A stretch of DNA of 64,000 nt, taken from assembly GCA_050943735.1 (NCBI GenBank), contig JBMNPT010000001.1, positions 226,178-290,177 on the forward strand. The letters run 5' to 3'. The stretch is from JBMNPT01 sp050943735 (lineage in GTDB: Bacteria; Bacillota; Clostridia; Oscillospirales; RGIG577). Both the position numbers and the translations under genes were made by a program. The notes under the pieces were generated by a model that was given only the letters and a program-made list of their open reading frames with translations, had not been told where the DNA came from and made no database searches. Within the stretch, counting starts at the first letter, position 1; each line of letters begins with the position of its first letter. This document shows, piece after piece, positions 8,397-16,062 of this stretch.

Positions 8397-8630
8397 ATGA
8401 CAAGCAGAAGATGGAATTGGATTTTCACTGTGGTCGCGCTGATCGCAGGCGGCTGTTCTGCTGTTTTCGCGGGGGTGCAGACCCATTGGGAGGCCCGAAT
8501 GATGTCTATGGTGACTTGTGTTGGCTTCTGGTCCAGCGCGGTGGGCTTTTTGCTTCGGGCACTCAAAGAAGAGAAAAAACAGGAGGACGACATAGAAGAG
8601 GAAAAACAGGAAGACCACAGCCAGTTATAA
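8397..8630 (+). CDS. Small membrane protein, two helices and an acidic tail
   Basis: A 77-residue protein with two hydrophobic segments (about 8-27 and 36-53) followed by a highly charged tail rich in Glu, Lys and Asp. A GAAAGGAGAG ribosome site precedes the ATG. It is the last gene of the 7256-8630 operon and is followed at once by a terminator. I recognise no family. Good spacing, a ribosome site and the operon position support it as a real gene. Confidence 0.65.
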   Translation: MTSRRWNWIFTVVALIAGGCSAVFAGVQTHWEARMMSMVTCVGFWSSAVGFLLRALKEEKKQEDDIEEEKQEDHSQL

Positions 8631-8636
8631 CAGAAA

Positions 8637-8665
8637 AAGCCCCCGCTTGATGCGGGGGCTTTTGA
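8637..8665. terminator. Bidirectional terminator between the membrane operon and trxA
   Basis: AAGCCCCCGC (8637-8646) pairs with GCGGGGGCTT (8652-8661) around a 5-base loop, with A-rich sequence to the left and T-rich to the right. Confidence 0.85.
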
Positions 8666-8669
8666 GGTT

Positions 8670-8978
8670 TTACTTCAGCAGTGCCAGGATGGATTCTTTG
8701 CCCTGAGCGCCCACAGTGGAGCGTTCCAGCTTGCCGTTTTTGAAGACCATCAGGGTGGGGATGCTCATGACGCGGAATTGAACCGCCAGTTCATTTTGCT
8801 CGTCCACATCGATCTTGCACACCTTGTATTCGGGATGTTCTTCGGCAATTTGCTCCACAACGGGAGCTACCATCCGGCAGGGACCGCACCAGGTGGCCCA
8901 GAAATCCACCAGAACGGGCTTGTCGCTTTGCAGAACTTCCTGTTCAAAATTTTCTTTGGTAACATGAATCACAGACAT
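8670..8978 (-). CDS. trxA: Thioredoxin
   Basis: A 102-residue cytoplasmic thioredoxin, the usual length for the family. It reduces disulfides in target proteins and is itself recycled by thioredoxin reductase. The active site WCGPC sits near residues 29-33 inside FWATWCGPCRM, and the cis-Pro motif SIPTLMVF near residue 73 completes the fold. An AAGGAGG ribosome site lies upstream of the ATG, and a promoter is visible at 9019-9046. It is monocistronic. The thioredoxin-reductase-like flavoprotein at 49425-50276 lacks a normal NADPH site, so this thioredoxin may be reduced from ferredoxin instead; that link is an inference. Confidence 0.95.
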   Translation of the reverse strand: MSVIHVTKENFEQEVLQSDKPVLVDFWATWCGPCRMVAPVVEQIAEEHPEYKVCKIDVDEQNELAVQFRVMSIPTLMVFKNGKLERSTVGAQGKESILALLK

Positions 8979-9018
8979 GATAGAATCCTCCTTTGTGTTA
9001 TGGATGCTTTATGGTTTT

Positions 9019-9046
9019 ATTATATACCAAAAAAGTACATTTTCAA
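9019..9046 (-). promoter_or_regulatory. trxA promoter
   Basis: On the minus strand TTGAAA (9046-9041) and TATAAT (9024-9019) are separated by 16 bases. Confidence 0.8.
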
Positions 9047-9117
9047 GTGCTTTTGCCATATTTCTGAGTGTTTCCCTAAAATTTGTGGATATACCCAAAA
9101 GCAAGAGAGAAAATAGG

Positions 9118-9843
9118 CTATTTTATCCAATACTGATAGCTGCGTCCTTCCTTGCGGCGCTGGACTAGGCCGCAGCGGTATAGAGCCGCCAGCAGCCGCT
9201 GGGCACACAGGGGTGAAACGCCGCCCTCCCGGGCCAGCTGGGCCACGGTGCACTCCGTCTGGGGCAGCAGCAGCGGCAGCAGGTCTTGCAGGGAGTTAAA
9301 ATGCTCCTCCTGGAGCAGCCCCACCGGCACTCGTACCAGCCGGTGAGAGCCCCGTTTGCCGTCGTTGCCCCAGCCGTCCCGCATGCGGTATTCCTCCTCC
9401 TCCAGCCACAGCAGATGCCAGTGCAGATGGGGGTGGGTGAGATAAGGCTGGATGTGCAGCAGCTGGTACCCCAGATCCAGCGGGGAGCCTTTGCGGGGAG
9501 AGCGGCGCCGGGGGGTTACCTCTCCAGTGGAGGGGTCCACCCAGCGCAGCCATTTTTCCGCGGCCAGAGGGATGACCAGGGTTACCGGCATTTGGGGCAG
9601 AATCAGCTGGAGTTTTTTGCGCAGAGGGAAAAACCCGCCCGTCTGGATTTCCCACAGGCCATCCTCCCGCAGGATGTCCCCTACAAAGGGACCCACCGGC
9701 TGTTCATGGCGGCTGTTGTCGGGTTCCAGATACCATTTGACAATGCGGTGCAGGGGCTTTTCGCCCAATGTGCCGATGCCTTCCCGCTGCAGTTCCTCTT
9801 CCAGGATGCGGTGGGTGATGCGGACAAAACGCTGGCTGTCCAT
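9118..9843 (-). CDS. Conserved hypothetical protein, DUF8091-like
   Basis: A 241-residue soluble protein without a signal peptide. Near residues 30-75 it has EKPLHRIVKWYLEP, then VGDILREDGLWEIQTGGF and RKKLQLIL; then VTLVIPLAAEKWLRWVD and a basic RRRSPRKG motif. This order matches my recollection of DUF8091 proteins, found mostly without known function. An acidic D...EIQ core followed by Lys is reminiscent of PD-(D/E)xK nuclease folds, but that is only an inference. The last 60 residues (CTVAQLAREGGVSPLCAQRLLAALYRC) look like a winged helix-turn-helix. The start has an AAGGAGGG ribosome site. The gene is a single transcription unit between clpB and trxA. Confidence 0.6.
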   Translation of the reverse strand: MDSQRFVRITHRILEEELQREGIGTLGEKPLHRIVKWYLEPDNSRHEQPVGPFVGDILREDGLWEIQTGGFFPLRKKLQLILPQMPVTLVIPLAAEKWLRWVDPSTGEVTPRRRSPRKGSPLDLGYQLLHIQPYLTHPHLHWHLLWLEEEEYRMRDGWGNDGKRGSHRLVRVPVGLLQEEHFNSLQDLLPLLLPQTECTVAQLAREGGVSPLCAQRLLAALYRCGLVQRRKEGRSYQYWIK

Positions 9844-9872
9844 GCAGATCCCTCCTTGCTCATGATGCCTTT

Positions 9873-9901
9873 ATTATATCATGGAGGAGCACCCAGGGCA
9901 A
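9873..9901 (-). promoter_or_regulatory. Promoter of the DUF8091-like gene
   Basis: Minus-strand TTGCCC (9901-9896) and TATAAT (9878-9873), 17-base spacer, with a TG extended -10. The -35 abuts the T run of the clpB terminator. Confidence 0.75.
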
Positions 9902-9928
9902 AAAAATCCCCCGCTGGGAAGCGGGGGA
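9901..9928 (-). terminator. clpB terminator
   Basis: On the minus strand TCCCCCGC (9928-9921) pairs with GCGGGGGA (9914-9907) and is followed by six T bases. Confidence 0.9.
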
Positions 9929-9933
9929 AAGAA

Positions 9934-12528
9934 TCACTGGGAGAGAACTGTCAGATGGCCGTCCTGGACGTCCACAGTGAGGGTGGAGCCGGGCTCCAGA
10001 TCTTCCGAGAGAATCTTTTTGCCCAGCAGGGTTTCGATGTTGCGCTGAATATACCGCTTGAGGGGACGTGCGCCGTACATGGGGTCATATCCCCCTTCCA
10101 GTACGAATTCCTTGGCACCGGAGGTGAGTTCCACCCGCAGCTGCCGGTCGGCCAGCCGCCCGTTCAAATCCTGGATGAGCAGGTCGATGATGGCGGTGAC
10201 ATCCTGACGGGTCAGGGGTTTGTAGAATACGATCTCGTCCAGCCGGTTGAGGAACTCGGGGCGGAAGGACCGGCGGAGCAGTTCTTCCACCTGAGCGCGG
10301 GCCTGATCGCTGATTTCACCCTGTTCGTTGATGCCATCCAGCAGGTATTGGCTGCCCAGGTTGGAAGTGAGGATGATGATGGTGTTTTTGAAATCCACCG
10401 TACGGCCCTGGCTGTCGGTGATTCGGCCGTCATCCAGCACCTGCAGCAGCACGTTGAATACATCGGGATGGGCCTTTTCCACCTCGTCAAACAGCACCAC
10501 ACTGTAGGGGCGGCGGCGTACCGCTTCGGTGAGCTGACCGCCTTCCTCATAGCCCACATATCCGGGAGGCGCGCCGATGAGACGGCTCACCGAATACTTC
10601 TCCATGTATTCGCTCATGTCGATGCGGACGATGTTTTTCTCGTCGTCAAACAGGCATTCGGCCAGGGCTTTGGCCAATTCGGTTTTGCCCACGCCGGTGG
10701 GACCCAAAAACAGGAAGGAACCGATGGGCCGGCCGGGGTTCTGGATGCCTGCCCGGCTGCGGATGATGGCTTCGGTGACCCGGGTAACTGCCTCGTTCTG
10801 ACCGATGACCCGCTGGTGCAGGATGTCGTCCAGATGGAGCAATTTTTCCCGTTCGCCCTCCATCAGTTTGGAAACCGGGATGCCGGTCCACCGCTGGATG
10901 ATGCGGGCGATCTCCTCATCGGTGACCTTGTCCCGCAGCAGGGTGTTTTTGCGGCCGTCCTCCGCCAGGGCCTCCTCCTGCTCCAGCTCTTTTTGCAGCT
11001 GGGGCAGACGGCCGTATTTCAGCTCGGCGGCTTTGTTCAGGTCGTACTGGCGCTCCGCCCGCTGGATGTCAGCGTTCACCGCTTCGATGTCCTCCCGCAG
11101 CTTTTGCACCTTGCCGATGGCGGCCTTTTCGTTGTCCCATTTGGCCTTCATCTCATTGAACTGAGAGCGCATTTCTGCCAGCTCTTTCTGAATCTCCTGC
11201 AGATGTTCTTCGCTCACCTTGTCTTTTTCTTTTTTCAGAGCGGCTTCCTCAATCTCGTGCTGGATGATCCGCCGCTGGATTACATCCAGCTCGGTGGGCA
11301 TGGAGTCCATTTCGGTACGGATCATGGCGCAGGCCTCGTCCACCAGGTCGATGGCCTTGTCGGGCAGGAACCGGTCGGTGATGTAGCGGTTAGAGAGGGT
11401 GGCGGCGGCAATGATGGCCTGGTCGGTGATCTTGACGCCATGGTAGACCTCGTAGCGTTCCTTGAGGCCTCGCAGAATGGCGATGGTGTCTTCTACAGAG
11501 GGTTCACCCACCAACACCGGCTGGAATCGGCGTTCCAGCGCCGGGTCTTTCTCGATATGTTTGTATTCATTGAGAGTGGTGGCGCCGATACAGTGCAGTT
11601 CGCCTCGGGCCAGCATGGGTTTTAAGAGGTTGCCCGCGTCCATGGCGCCGTCGGTTTTGCCCGCGCCCACAATGGTGTGCAGTTCGTCGATGAACAGGAT
11701 GATGCGGCCGTCGCTCTTTTTCACTTCGGCCAGTACCGCCTTGAGCCGTTCCTCAAATTCACCCCGGTATTTGGCGCCGGCGATGAGGGAGCCCATGTCC
11801 AGAGAAAAGATGGTTTTGTCCTTGAGCGCGCCGGGTACGTCTCCCCGCACGATCCGTTGAGCCAATCCTTCGGCGATGGCGGTTTTGCCCACGCCGGGTT
11901 CGCCGATGAGCACCGGATTGTTTTTGCTCTTGCGGCTGAGGATGCGGATGACGTTGCGGATTTCGTCGTCACGGCCAATCACCGGGTCCAGTTTGTTGCT
12001 GCGAGCCCGCTCTACCAGATCATCGCCGTATTTCTTGAGGGCGTCGTAGGTGGTTTCGGGATTGTCGCTGGTCACTCGGGTGCTGCCCCGTACGGTGGCC
12101 AGGGTTTGCATGAAACGATCCTGGGTCACGCCGTAGCTTTGCAGCAGTTTTTTGGAGTCGCCCCCCGGCTGGCCCAACAATGCCAAAAACAGGTGTTCCA
12201 CCGAAACATAGTCGTCCTTCATATTTTCGGCCAGTTTTTCGGAGGCCACCAGCAGCTGGTCCATCTCAGAGGACACATAGACTTTGCCTGCTTCCCGGCC
12301 GCCGCTCACCTGGGGCAGCCGCTGGACGGCCCGGAGGGCCTCCTGGGAAAGACCTTGGGGGTCCACTCCCATTTTTTGCAGCAGTTGGGGGATGAGTCCA
12401 TCTTGCTGGGCCAGCAGAGCATACAGCAGATGTGGCACTTCAATTTGAGGATTTCCATATTCCATGGAAAGGGTCTGGGCGGCCTGGATGGCCTCCAGGG
12501 ATTTCTGGGTGTATTTTTGTGCATTCAT
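9934..12528 (-). CDS. clpB: ATP-dependent disaggregase ClpB
   Basis: An 864-residue Hsp100 chaperone that extracts polypeptides from aggregates with DnaK. Domains in order: Clp N-domain repeats (about 1-145), AAA1 with Walker A GEPGVGKT near residue 205 and Walker B IILFIDE, the long M-domain coiled coil (about 405-525) that separates ClpB from ClpC or ClpA, AAA2 with Walker A GPTGVGKT near residue 607, and the C-terminal D2-small domain. No ClpP-docking loop is evident, as expected for ClpB. An AGGTG ribosome site precedes the ATG. It lies 89 bases downstream of hsp20 and a stem-loop terminator separates them, so it is probably read through from the CIRCE-controlled promoter at reduced level. 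Confidence 0.97.
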   Translation of the reverse strand: MNAQKYTQKSLEAIQAAQTLSMEYGNPQIEVPHLLYALLAQQDGLIPQLLQKMGVDPQGLSQEALRAVQRLPQVSGGREAGKVYVSSEMDQLLVASEKLAENMKDDYVSVEHLFLALLGQPGGDSKKLLQSYGVTQDRFMQTLATVRGSTRVTSDNPETTYDALKKYGDDLVERARSNKLDPVIGRDDEIRNVIRILSRKSKNNPVLIGEPGVGKTAIAEGLAQRIVRGDVPGALKDKTIFSLDMGSLIAGAKYRGEFEERLKAVLAEVKKSDGRIILFIDELHTIVGAGKTDGAMDAGNLLKPMLARGELHCIGATTLNEYKHIEKDPALERRFQPVLVGEPSVEDTIAILRGLKERYEVYHGVKITDQAIIAAATLSNRYITDRFLPDKAIDLVDEACAMIRTEMDSMPTELDVIQRRIIQHEIEEAALKKEKDKVSEEHLQEIQKELAEMRSQFNEMKAKWDNEKAAIGKVQKLREDIEAVNADIQRAERQYDLNKAAELKYGRLPQLQKELEQEEALAEDGRKNTLLRDKVTDEEIARIIQRWTGIPVSKLMEGEREKLLHLDDILHQRVIGQNEAVTRVTEAIIRSRAGIQNPGRPIGSFLFLGPTGVGKTELAKALAECLFDDEKNIVRIDMSEYMEKYSVSRLIGAPPGYVGYEEGGQLTEAVRRRPYSVVLFDEVEKAHPDVFNVLLQVLDDGRITDSQGRTVDFKNTIIILTSNLGSQYLLDGINEQGEISDQARAQVEELLRRSFRPEFLNRLDEIVFYKPLTRQDVTAIIDLLIQDLNGRLADRQLRVELTSGAKEFVLEGGYDPMYGARPLKRYIQRNIETLLGKKILSEDLEPGSTLTVDVQDGHLTVLSQ

Positions 12529-12565
12529 GGGGATTCACCTCTTTCTCTTTTTTGTCCGATACTTA

Positions 12566-12597
12566 GAAAAACAGGGAGCCGGCCTGCGGCCCCCTGT
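12566..12597 (-). terminator. Intercistronic terminator or attenuator between hsp20 and clpB
   Basis: ACAGGG and GCCG arms (12571-12584) pair with CGGC and CCCTGT (12586-12597), with one mismatch, and a T run follows on the minus strand (12571-12567). It probably lets hsp20 be expressed more strongly than clpB. Confidence 0.7.
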
Positions 12598-12617
12598 CAA
12601 CTTTGTGTGGGTTTGTG

Positions 12618-13043
12618 TCAGTCGATCTGAATCTGCTGCTTTTTGGGCTGCGGCTCTGCGGCCTTGGGCAGGTCCAGGGTGAGGATTCCGTTGTCGTAGG
12701 CGGCCTTGATGGCGTCTACCTGGATGCCGGTCACATCAAAGCTCCGCTGGAAGGAACCATACCGGCGTTCCCGACGGATGTAATGGCCGTCCTTTTCCTC
12801 CTTGTTTTCCTCGTTGTGTACGGCGGAGATGGTCAGGTAATCACCTTCCAGATCGATGTGGATATCCTCTTTCTGGAAGCCGGGGAGTTCCGCCTGCAGC
12901 TGGTAGTGGTCACCCTTATCCAGAATGTCTGTACGGAAGTGAGCCAGTGCGCTTTCGCTGCCGCCGAAGAAATTCTTTTCGAAGTTGTCAAAATAGTTAA
13001 ACAAACTCTTTTCACCATGGCCAAAGGGCATCAATTCAAACAT
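12618..13043 (-). CDS. Small heat-shock protein, Hsp20/alpha-crystallin family
   Basis: A 141-residue holdase that binds unfolding proteins and hands them to the ClpB/DnaK system. The alpha-crystallin domain spans about residues 34-127: FRTDILDKGDHYQLQAELPGF, then the EDIHIDLEGDYLTI strand pair and the late A-x-x-x-NGILTLDLPK motif. A C-terminal IQI forms the IxI tail used in oligomer assembly. The ATG follows an AGGAGG site. It is the first gene of the CIRCE-controlled unit, and clpB follows, so a holdase and a disaggregase are induced together. The leader from the expected start site is about 185-200 bases long, unusually long for this type of unit. Confidence 0.93.
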   Translation of the reverse strand: MFELMPFGHGEKSLFNYFDNFEKNFFGGSESALAHFRTDILDKGDHYQLQAELPGFQKEDIHIDLEGDYLTISAVHNEENKEEKDGHYIRRERRYGSFQRSFDVTGIQVDAIKAAYDNGILTLDLPKAAEPQPKKQQIQID

Positions 13044-13228
13044 AAGTCATACCTCCTGAAAATACATTGTGTATCAAATTTTGTGGCTTGGCGCTATCGG
13101 GATGGACCCAGCGCCGGGGTTTGCTTGTGCATCCCATCGCCTTCTTTCTGTTTCTTTCTGTTTACATGATGTAGTATAGGCGGCAATTGTTACAAAAAAT
13201 CAGAAGAAATATGTCCAAATTGTAAATT

Positions 13229-13255
13229 TTAGCACTCACCACATGAGAGTGCTAA
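13229..13255 (-). promoter_or_regulatory. CIRCE operator (HrcA binding site)
   Basis: TTAGCACTC and GAGTGCTAA are separated by nine bases, an exact match to the CIRCE consensus, including the standard spacer. It sits just downstream of the -10 box of the hsp20 promoter, where HrcA would repress in the absence of stress. Confidence 0.97.
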
Positions 13256-13265
13256 CAACAAGGTG

Positions 13266-13294
13266 ATTGTATTCCCTTTTGGCCTGTTTGTCAA
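13266..13294 (-). promoter_or_regulatory. hsp20-clpB promoter
   Basis: Minus-strand TTGACA (13294-13289) and TACAAT (13271-13266), 17-base spacer; the start site would fall at the edge of the CIRCE element. Confidence 0.92.
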
Positions 13295-13302
13295 TGGGCA
13301 CA

Positions 13303-13331
13303 GCAAAAAAAGGCCCCGAAGGGCCTTTTCT
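13303..13331. terminator. Terminator after the B3/4-domain gene
   Basis: AAGGCCC (13310-13316) pairs with GGGCCTT (13321-13327), with T runs in both directions. It ends the leftward hydrolase operon just before the hsp20 promoter. Confidence 0.85.
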
Positions 13332-13341
13332 TTTGCAAAAT

Positions 13342-14010
13342 TCATTCCACCAGCCAGGGCTGACTCGGCTGTCCGGCGGCATGGGTCCGCAGCAAAGAAG
13401 CTGCCCGATCCAGCCAGGGAAGCAGTTCCCGGCCGCCGTCAAATCCGTAGATGCACAGCAGCACACGATGGGTGTCAGGGCCCACCATGGTACGGCGGGA
13501 GTCGCTGGTGGGGCAGCCAAAAGGCCCCTGTTCATCCCGCAGCACCGGCAGACCGGCGATGTTCAGTTCGTCTTTGCCGATGCCTCGATAGTGCTGGCCT
13601 TCCCCGGCGATCTCCCACACCACCGGACCACAAATGGCGTCTGCGTTGTACAGACCCAGGGACCAGCCGCTCTCCAGGGAGATCAGGTTGCCTGCGTCCA
13701 CCACATTGTTGACTCGGTACAGGCCCTTGCCTTGTACCACCCGCCGCAGCAATGCCTCGCAGGAGTTGCGGTAGCGGGCCGGGTCTTTGCCGCAGGCTTT
13801 GTAGGCGGCCCGGGTGAGGGCAATGGTGTCTAGATGGGCAATCTCCCCCACAGTGAGTTCCCCGGCGGTCTGCCGGCACAGGGCGTCGATCTCCTCCAGC
13901 AGAGGGGCGGGGGGATCGGTCACCTGAACGTCACACAGCAGGCAGCCCAGGGCGGCGCCGGGACAGCGCTCTTTCAGCTGGGGGTGAATGGAGAGGGAAA
14001 TTTCGGTCAT
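13342..14010 (-). CDS. B3/4 domain protein (PheT-like tRNA/amino acid-binding domain)
   Basis: A 222-residue stand-alone B3/4 domain, the fold used for editing in the beta subunit of phenylalanyl-tRNA synthetase. Seen are the RYRNSCEALLRRVVQGKGLYRVNNVVD segment near residues 85-110 and LESGWSLGLYNADAI, typical of these free-standing proteins. They are thought to hydrolyse mischarged tRNAs or bind related substrates, but their specificity is unproven. The ATG at 14010 overlaps the stop of the upstream MBL gene (ATGA) and follows GGAGGTGG, so translation is coupled. It is the last of a four-gene operon (Nudix, isochorismatase-like, MBL fold, B3/4) suggestive of clean-up of aberrant small molecules, though no common pathway is evident. 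Confidence 0.85.
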   Translation of the reverse strand: MTEISLSIHPQLKERCPGAALGCLLCDVQVTDPPAPLLEEIDALCRQTAGELTVGEIAHLDTIALTRAAYKACGKDPARYRNSCEALLRRVVQGKGLYRVNNVVDAGNLISLESGWSLGLYNADAICGPVVWEIAGEGQHYRGIGKDELNIAGLPVLRDEQGPFGCPTSDSRRTMVGPDTHRVLLCIYGFDGGRELLPWLDRAASLLRTHAAGQPSQPWLVE

Positions 14011-14813
14011 GTCCACTCCACCTCCAGCCCCACGCCGGTCTCCTGGATGGGATGCAGCCGGTGCATGGCCACCTGGGCCTCAAAGCAGGTGCAGTGGCAG
14101 GGGAACAGCTCTTCGATGTTTCGCTGGGCCAGCCACTGGGCGGTCTGCTGGGTGAGTTCCCCGTCGTTTACCAGATGGAAACCGCCGAACAGACCCAGGA
14201 CCCGGTCATCTCCGCACACCTTTTGGGCGTAGGCAACAATGTTGCACACACCGCAGTGGGAGCAGCCGGTGATCACGTAAATGCCGTGGGGCGTCTGATA
14301 GACCAGGGCGGAGTCCTCTTCCATAAAATCGGGCTTCCACTGGCCGTCTACAAACACTTCCCCCAGCGGGTGCTGGTTTTCAAAGGGGACGGTGCGGGGG
14401 ATGTGCCCCAGATACCAGATGTTGGGGCTCACTTTCATGGGGGATTCGGTGAGGCAGAGCTGTGCCTCGGCCTCTACCTGCTCCCGGGAGAGCCGGCTTC
14501 CCGCGTCCCGTCCGTCGATGCGCTTGGGCTGGAAGGTGAGCGGGTGGGTGACGATCACCGGCCGGTCCTGGCGCAGAGAGAAGTAGGTTTCCAGTCCGCC
14601 GGTGTGGTCGTCGTGGCCATGGGAGAGGATTACCTTGTCGATGGCGGTGAGATCCACTCCCAGCTGCTGGGCGTTGCGGGCAAACAGATCGGTGTAGCCG
14701 GTGTCCAGCAACAGCCGGGTGCCCTCATCCTCAATGTACAGACACAGACCGGGCTCGCCTTGGTAATAAAGGCCCATATAGGTGTTGTTTTCCACCAGAA
14801 CGGTCATTTTCAT
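14007..14813 (-). CDS. MBL-fold metallo-hydrolase
   Basis: A 268-residue metallo-beta-lactamase-fold hydrolase of the group that includes methanopterin-pathway 7,8-dihydropterin-6-methyl-aminobenzene 5'-phosphate synthase. The metal motif SHGHDDHTGG is near residue 65. LLDTGYT lies before it, and the second part contains ITGCSHCGVCNI and GLFGGFHL, placing further metal ligands. The ATG at 14813 is preceded by GAGGTG at six bases; a GTG three codons upstream lacks a site. It overlaps the following B3/4 gene by four bases and starts ten bases after the isochorismatase-like gene. The subgroup has varied substrates and none can be assigned here. Confidence 0.88.
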   Translation of the reverse strand: MKMTVLVENNTYMGLYYQGEPGLCLYIEDEGTRLLLDTGYTDLFARNAQQLGVDLTAIDKVILSHGHDDHTGGLETYFSLRQDRPVIVTHPLTFQPKRIDGRDAGSRLSREQVEAEAQLCLTESPMKVSPNIWYLGHIPRTVPFENQHPLGEVFVDGQWKPDFMEEDSALVYQTPHGIYVITGCSHCGVCNIVAYAQKVCGDDRVLGLFGGFHLVNDGELTQQTAQWLAQRNIEELFPCHCTCFEAQVAMHRLHPIQETGVGLEVEWT

Positions 14814-14823
14814 GGCAGTCACC

Positions 14824-15366
14824 TCACCGGATCAGCCGGGAAATGGTCTTGAAGGCGGGAGAGCCGGCCTTGCCCAGCAGTTCAAACAGCACCGATTCAT
14901 AGGTGGTGGGCTGGGCGCCTGCCTGAACGGCCCGCCACATACCCATCTTTTTGTCTTCTTCCCGCCGGGAGCTGAGGCAGTCCTCCACCATCAGCACCTG
15001 ATAGCCTTTTTCCAGCAGATCCAGGGCGGTTTGCAGTACGCAGATGTGGGTTTCCATGCCGCACAGCAGCACCGTCTTACGGCCGGTGGCCTCCAGGGCT
15101 TCCCAGAAGCCCTCCGCGCCACAGCAGCTGAAGCTGGTCTTGTCAATGGGGGTGAAATCCCCCAGTTTTTCGGCGATTTCCGGGATGGTCTCCCCCAATC
15201 CCCGGGTGTATTGCTGGGTCACCAGCATGGGTACCTCCAACGCCCGCAGGCCTTCGATGAGAATGCCGCAGTTGCGCACCAGTTCTTCCTTTTTCCAGAT
15301 GGCGGGCACCAGCTTTTCCTGAATGTCCACCACCAGCAGCAGGGTATCTTCCACCTTGATTCTCAC
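14824..15366 (-). CDS. Isochorismatase-like cysteine hydrolase
   Basis: A 180-residue cysteine hydrolase of the isochorismatase superfamily, near the YcaC/ribonuclease-like group. The catalytic Asp is in LLLVVDIQEKL near residue 15. The nucleophilic Cys is in LLCGMETHICVLQTA near residue 110; a GFWEALEATGR segment comes just before it. The start is a GTG at 15366 that overlaps the Nudix stop codon (GTGA) and is preceded by GGAGG, so the two genes are translationally coupled. The upstream open frame has no coding character. Substrates in this family range from nicotinamide to isochorismate and other amides, so function is left open. Confidence 0.88.
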   Translation of the reverse strand: MRIKVEDTLLLVVDIQEKLVPAIWKKEELVRNCGILIEGLRALEVPMLVTQQYTRGLGETIPEIAEKLGDFTPIDKTSFSCCGAEGFWEALEATGRKTVLLCGMETHICVLQTALDLLEKGYQVLMVEDCLSSRREEDKKMGMWRAVQAGAQPTTYESVLFELLGKAGSPAFKTISRLIR

Positions 15367-15962
15367 AGTGTTTCCTCCATTTCTTCCAGTTGGGGCAGAA
15401 CCATCTCCAGAAATTCCCGGCTGTGATCCCGCCACATTTCCTTTTCCGTATCCTCCCACCGGGGGGAACGGTCTTCGGTCACTTCCACCTGCTCCCGCAG
15501 GCCCTGGGCCAGTTCCCGGTAGTCGTGGAGATTCACCCACACCACCCTGGCCACTTCCTCTCCCGGAGTAAAACCGCCGGGACCCGCGTCATACAGGTAT
15601 ACCTGCGCCAGCTCCCGATCCTGCGTACCGGCCACCGGCACCCTCTGCCGGACCGCGCCCACATAGCGCAGCCGCTCCGGGTCTAGGCTGATGCCCAACT
15701 CTTCCCAGGTTTCCCGGGCAAGTCCTTCCAGCGGGGTTTCTCCGGCCCGCAGATGTCCTCCCACCGCAATGTCATATTGCAGCGGAAAGGTCTCCTTGTC
15801 CGCCGCCCGCTGCTGCATGTACAGCACCGGCTGGTCTTCCCGCCGGCCAATCATCCAGCAGTGCACCACCTGGTGCAGCGCGCCGGTGCGATGGGCCTCC
15901 TCCCGGTCCAGCTGTCCCGCCGGACGCAGAGCCTCGTCATAGATATCCACCATTTCGCTCAT
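15363..15962 (-). CDS. Nudix hydrolase
   Basis: A 199-residue Nudix enzyme. The Nudix box begins GGHLRAGETPLEGL near residue 75 and continues with ARETWEELGI, satisfying the GX5EX7REUXEEXGU pattern. The N-terminal part, MVDIYDEALRPAGQLDREEAH followed by HQVVHCWMI, resembles the YfcD/isopentenyl-diphosphate-isomerase-like subgroup. The protein probably cleaves a nucleoside-diphosphate-like or prenyl-diphosphate-like substrate. The ATG at 15962 follows AGAGGT; upstream sequence is non-coding and contains the promoter at 15996-16001. It is the first gene of the four-gene leftward operon. Confidence 0.9.
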   Translation of the reverse strand: MSEMVDIYDEALRPAGQLDREEAHRTGALHQVVHCWMIGRREDQPVLYMQQRAADKETFPLQYDIAVGGHLRAGETPLEGLARETWEELGISLDPERLRYVGAVRQRVPVAGTQDRELAQVYLYDAGPGGFTPGEEVARVVWVNLHDYRELAQGLREQVEVTEDRSPRWEDTEKEMWRDHSREFLEMVLPQLEEMEETL

Positions 15963-15995
15963 GTTTCTGACCTCTTTTCCGGGTATTCCGCTCTC

Positions 15996-16005
15996 ATTAT
16001 ACCAC
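15996..16005 (-). promoter_or_regulatory. Extended -10 promoter of the Nudix operon
   Basis: Minus strand reads TTTGTGGTATAATG; TATAAT is at 16001-15996 and TG precedes it by one base (TGGTATAAT). No good -35 is visible. The same core occurs on the plus strand 70 bases away and elsewhere in the window. Confidence 0.7.
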
Positions 16006-16062
16006 AAAGCAGGAGAGGACGGGAGTGCCCGGGGGGAATTTTTCCCACAGCGGCGGGGTTTT

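Noticed and set aside
9286..12630. Long plus-strand open frames across clpB
   Set aside because: They are antisense shadows of clpB with Gln/Phe/His-rich, domain-free translations.
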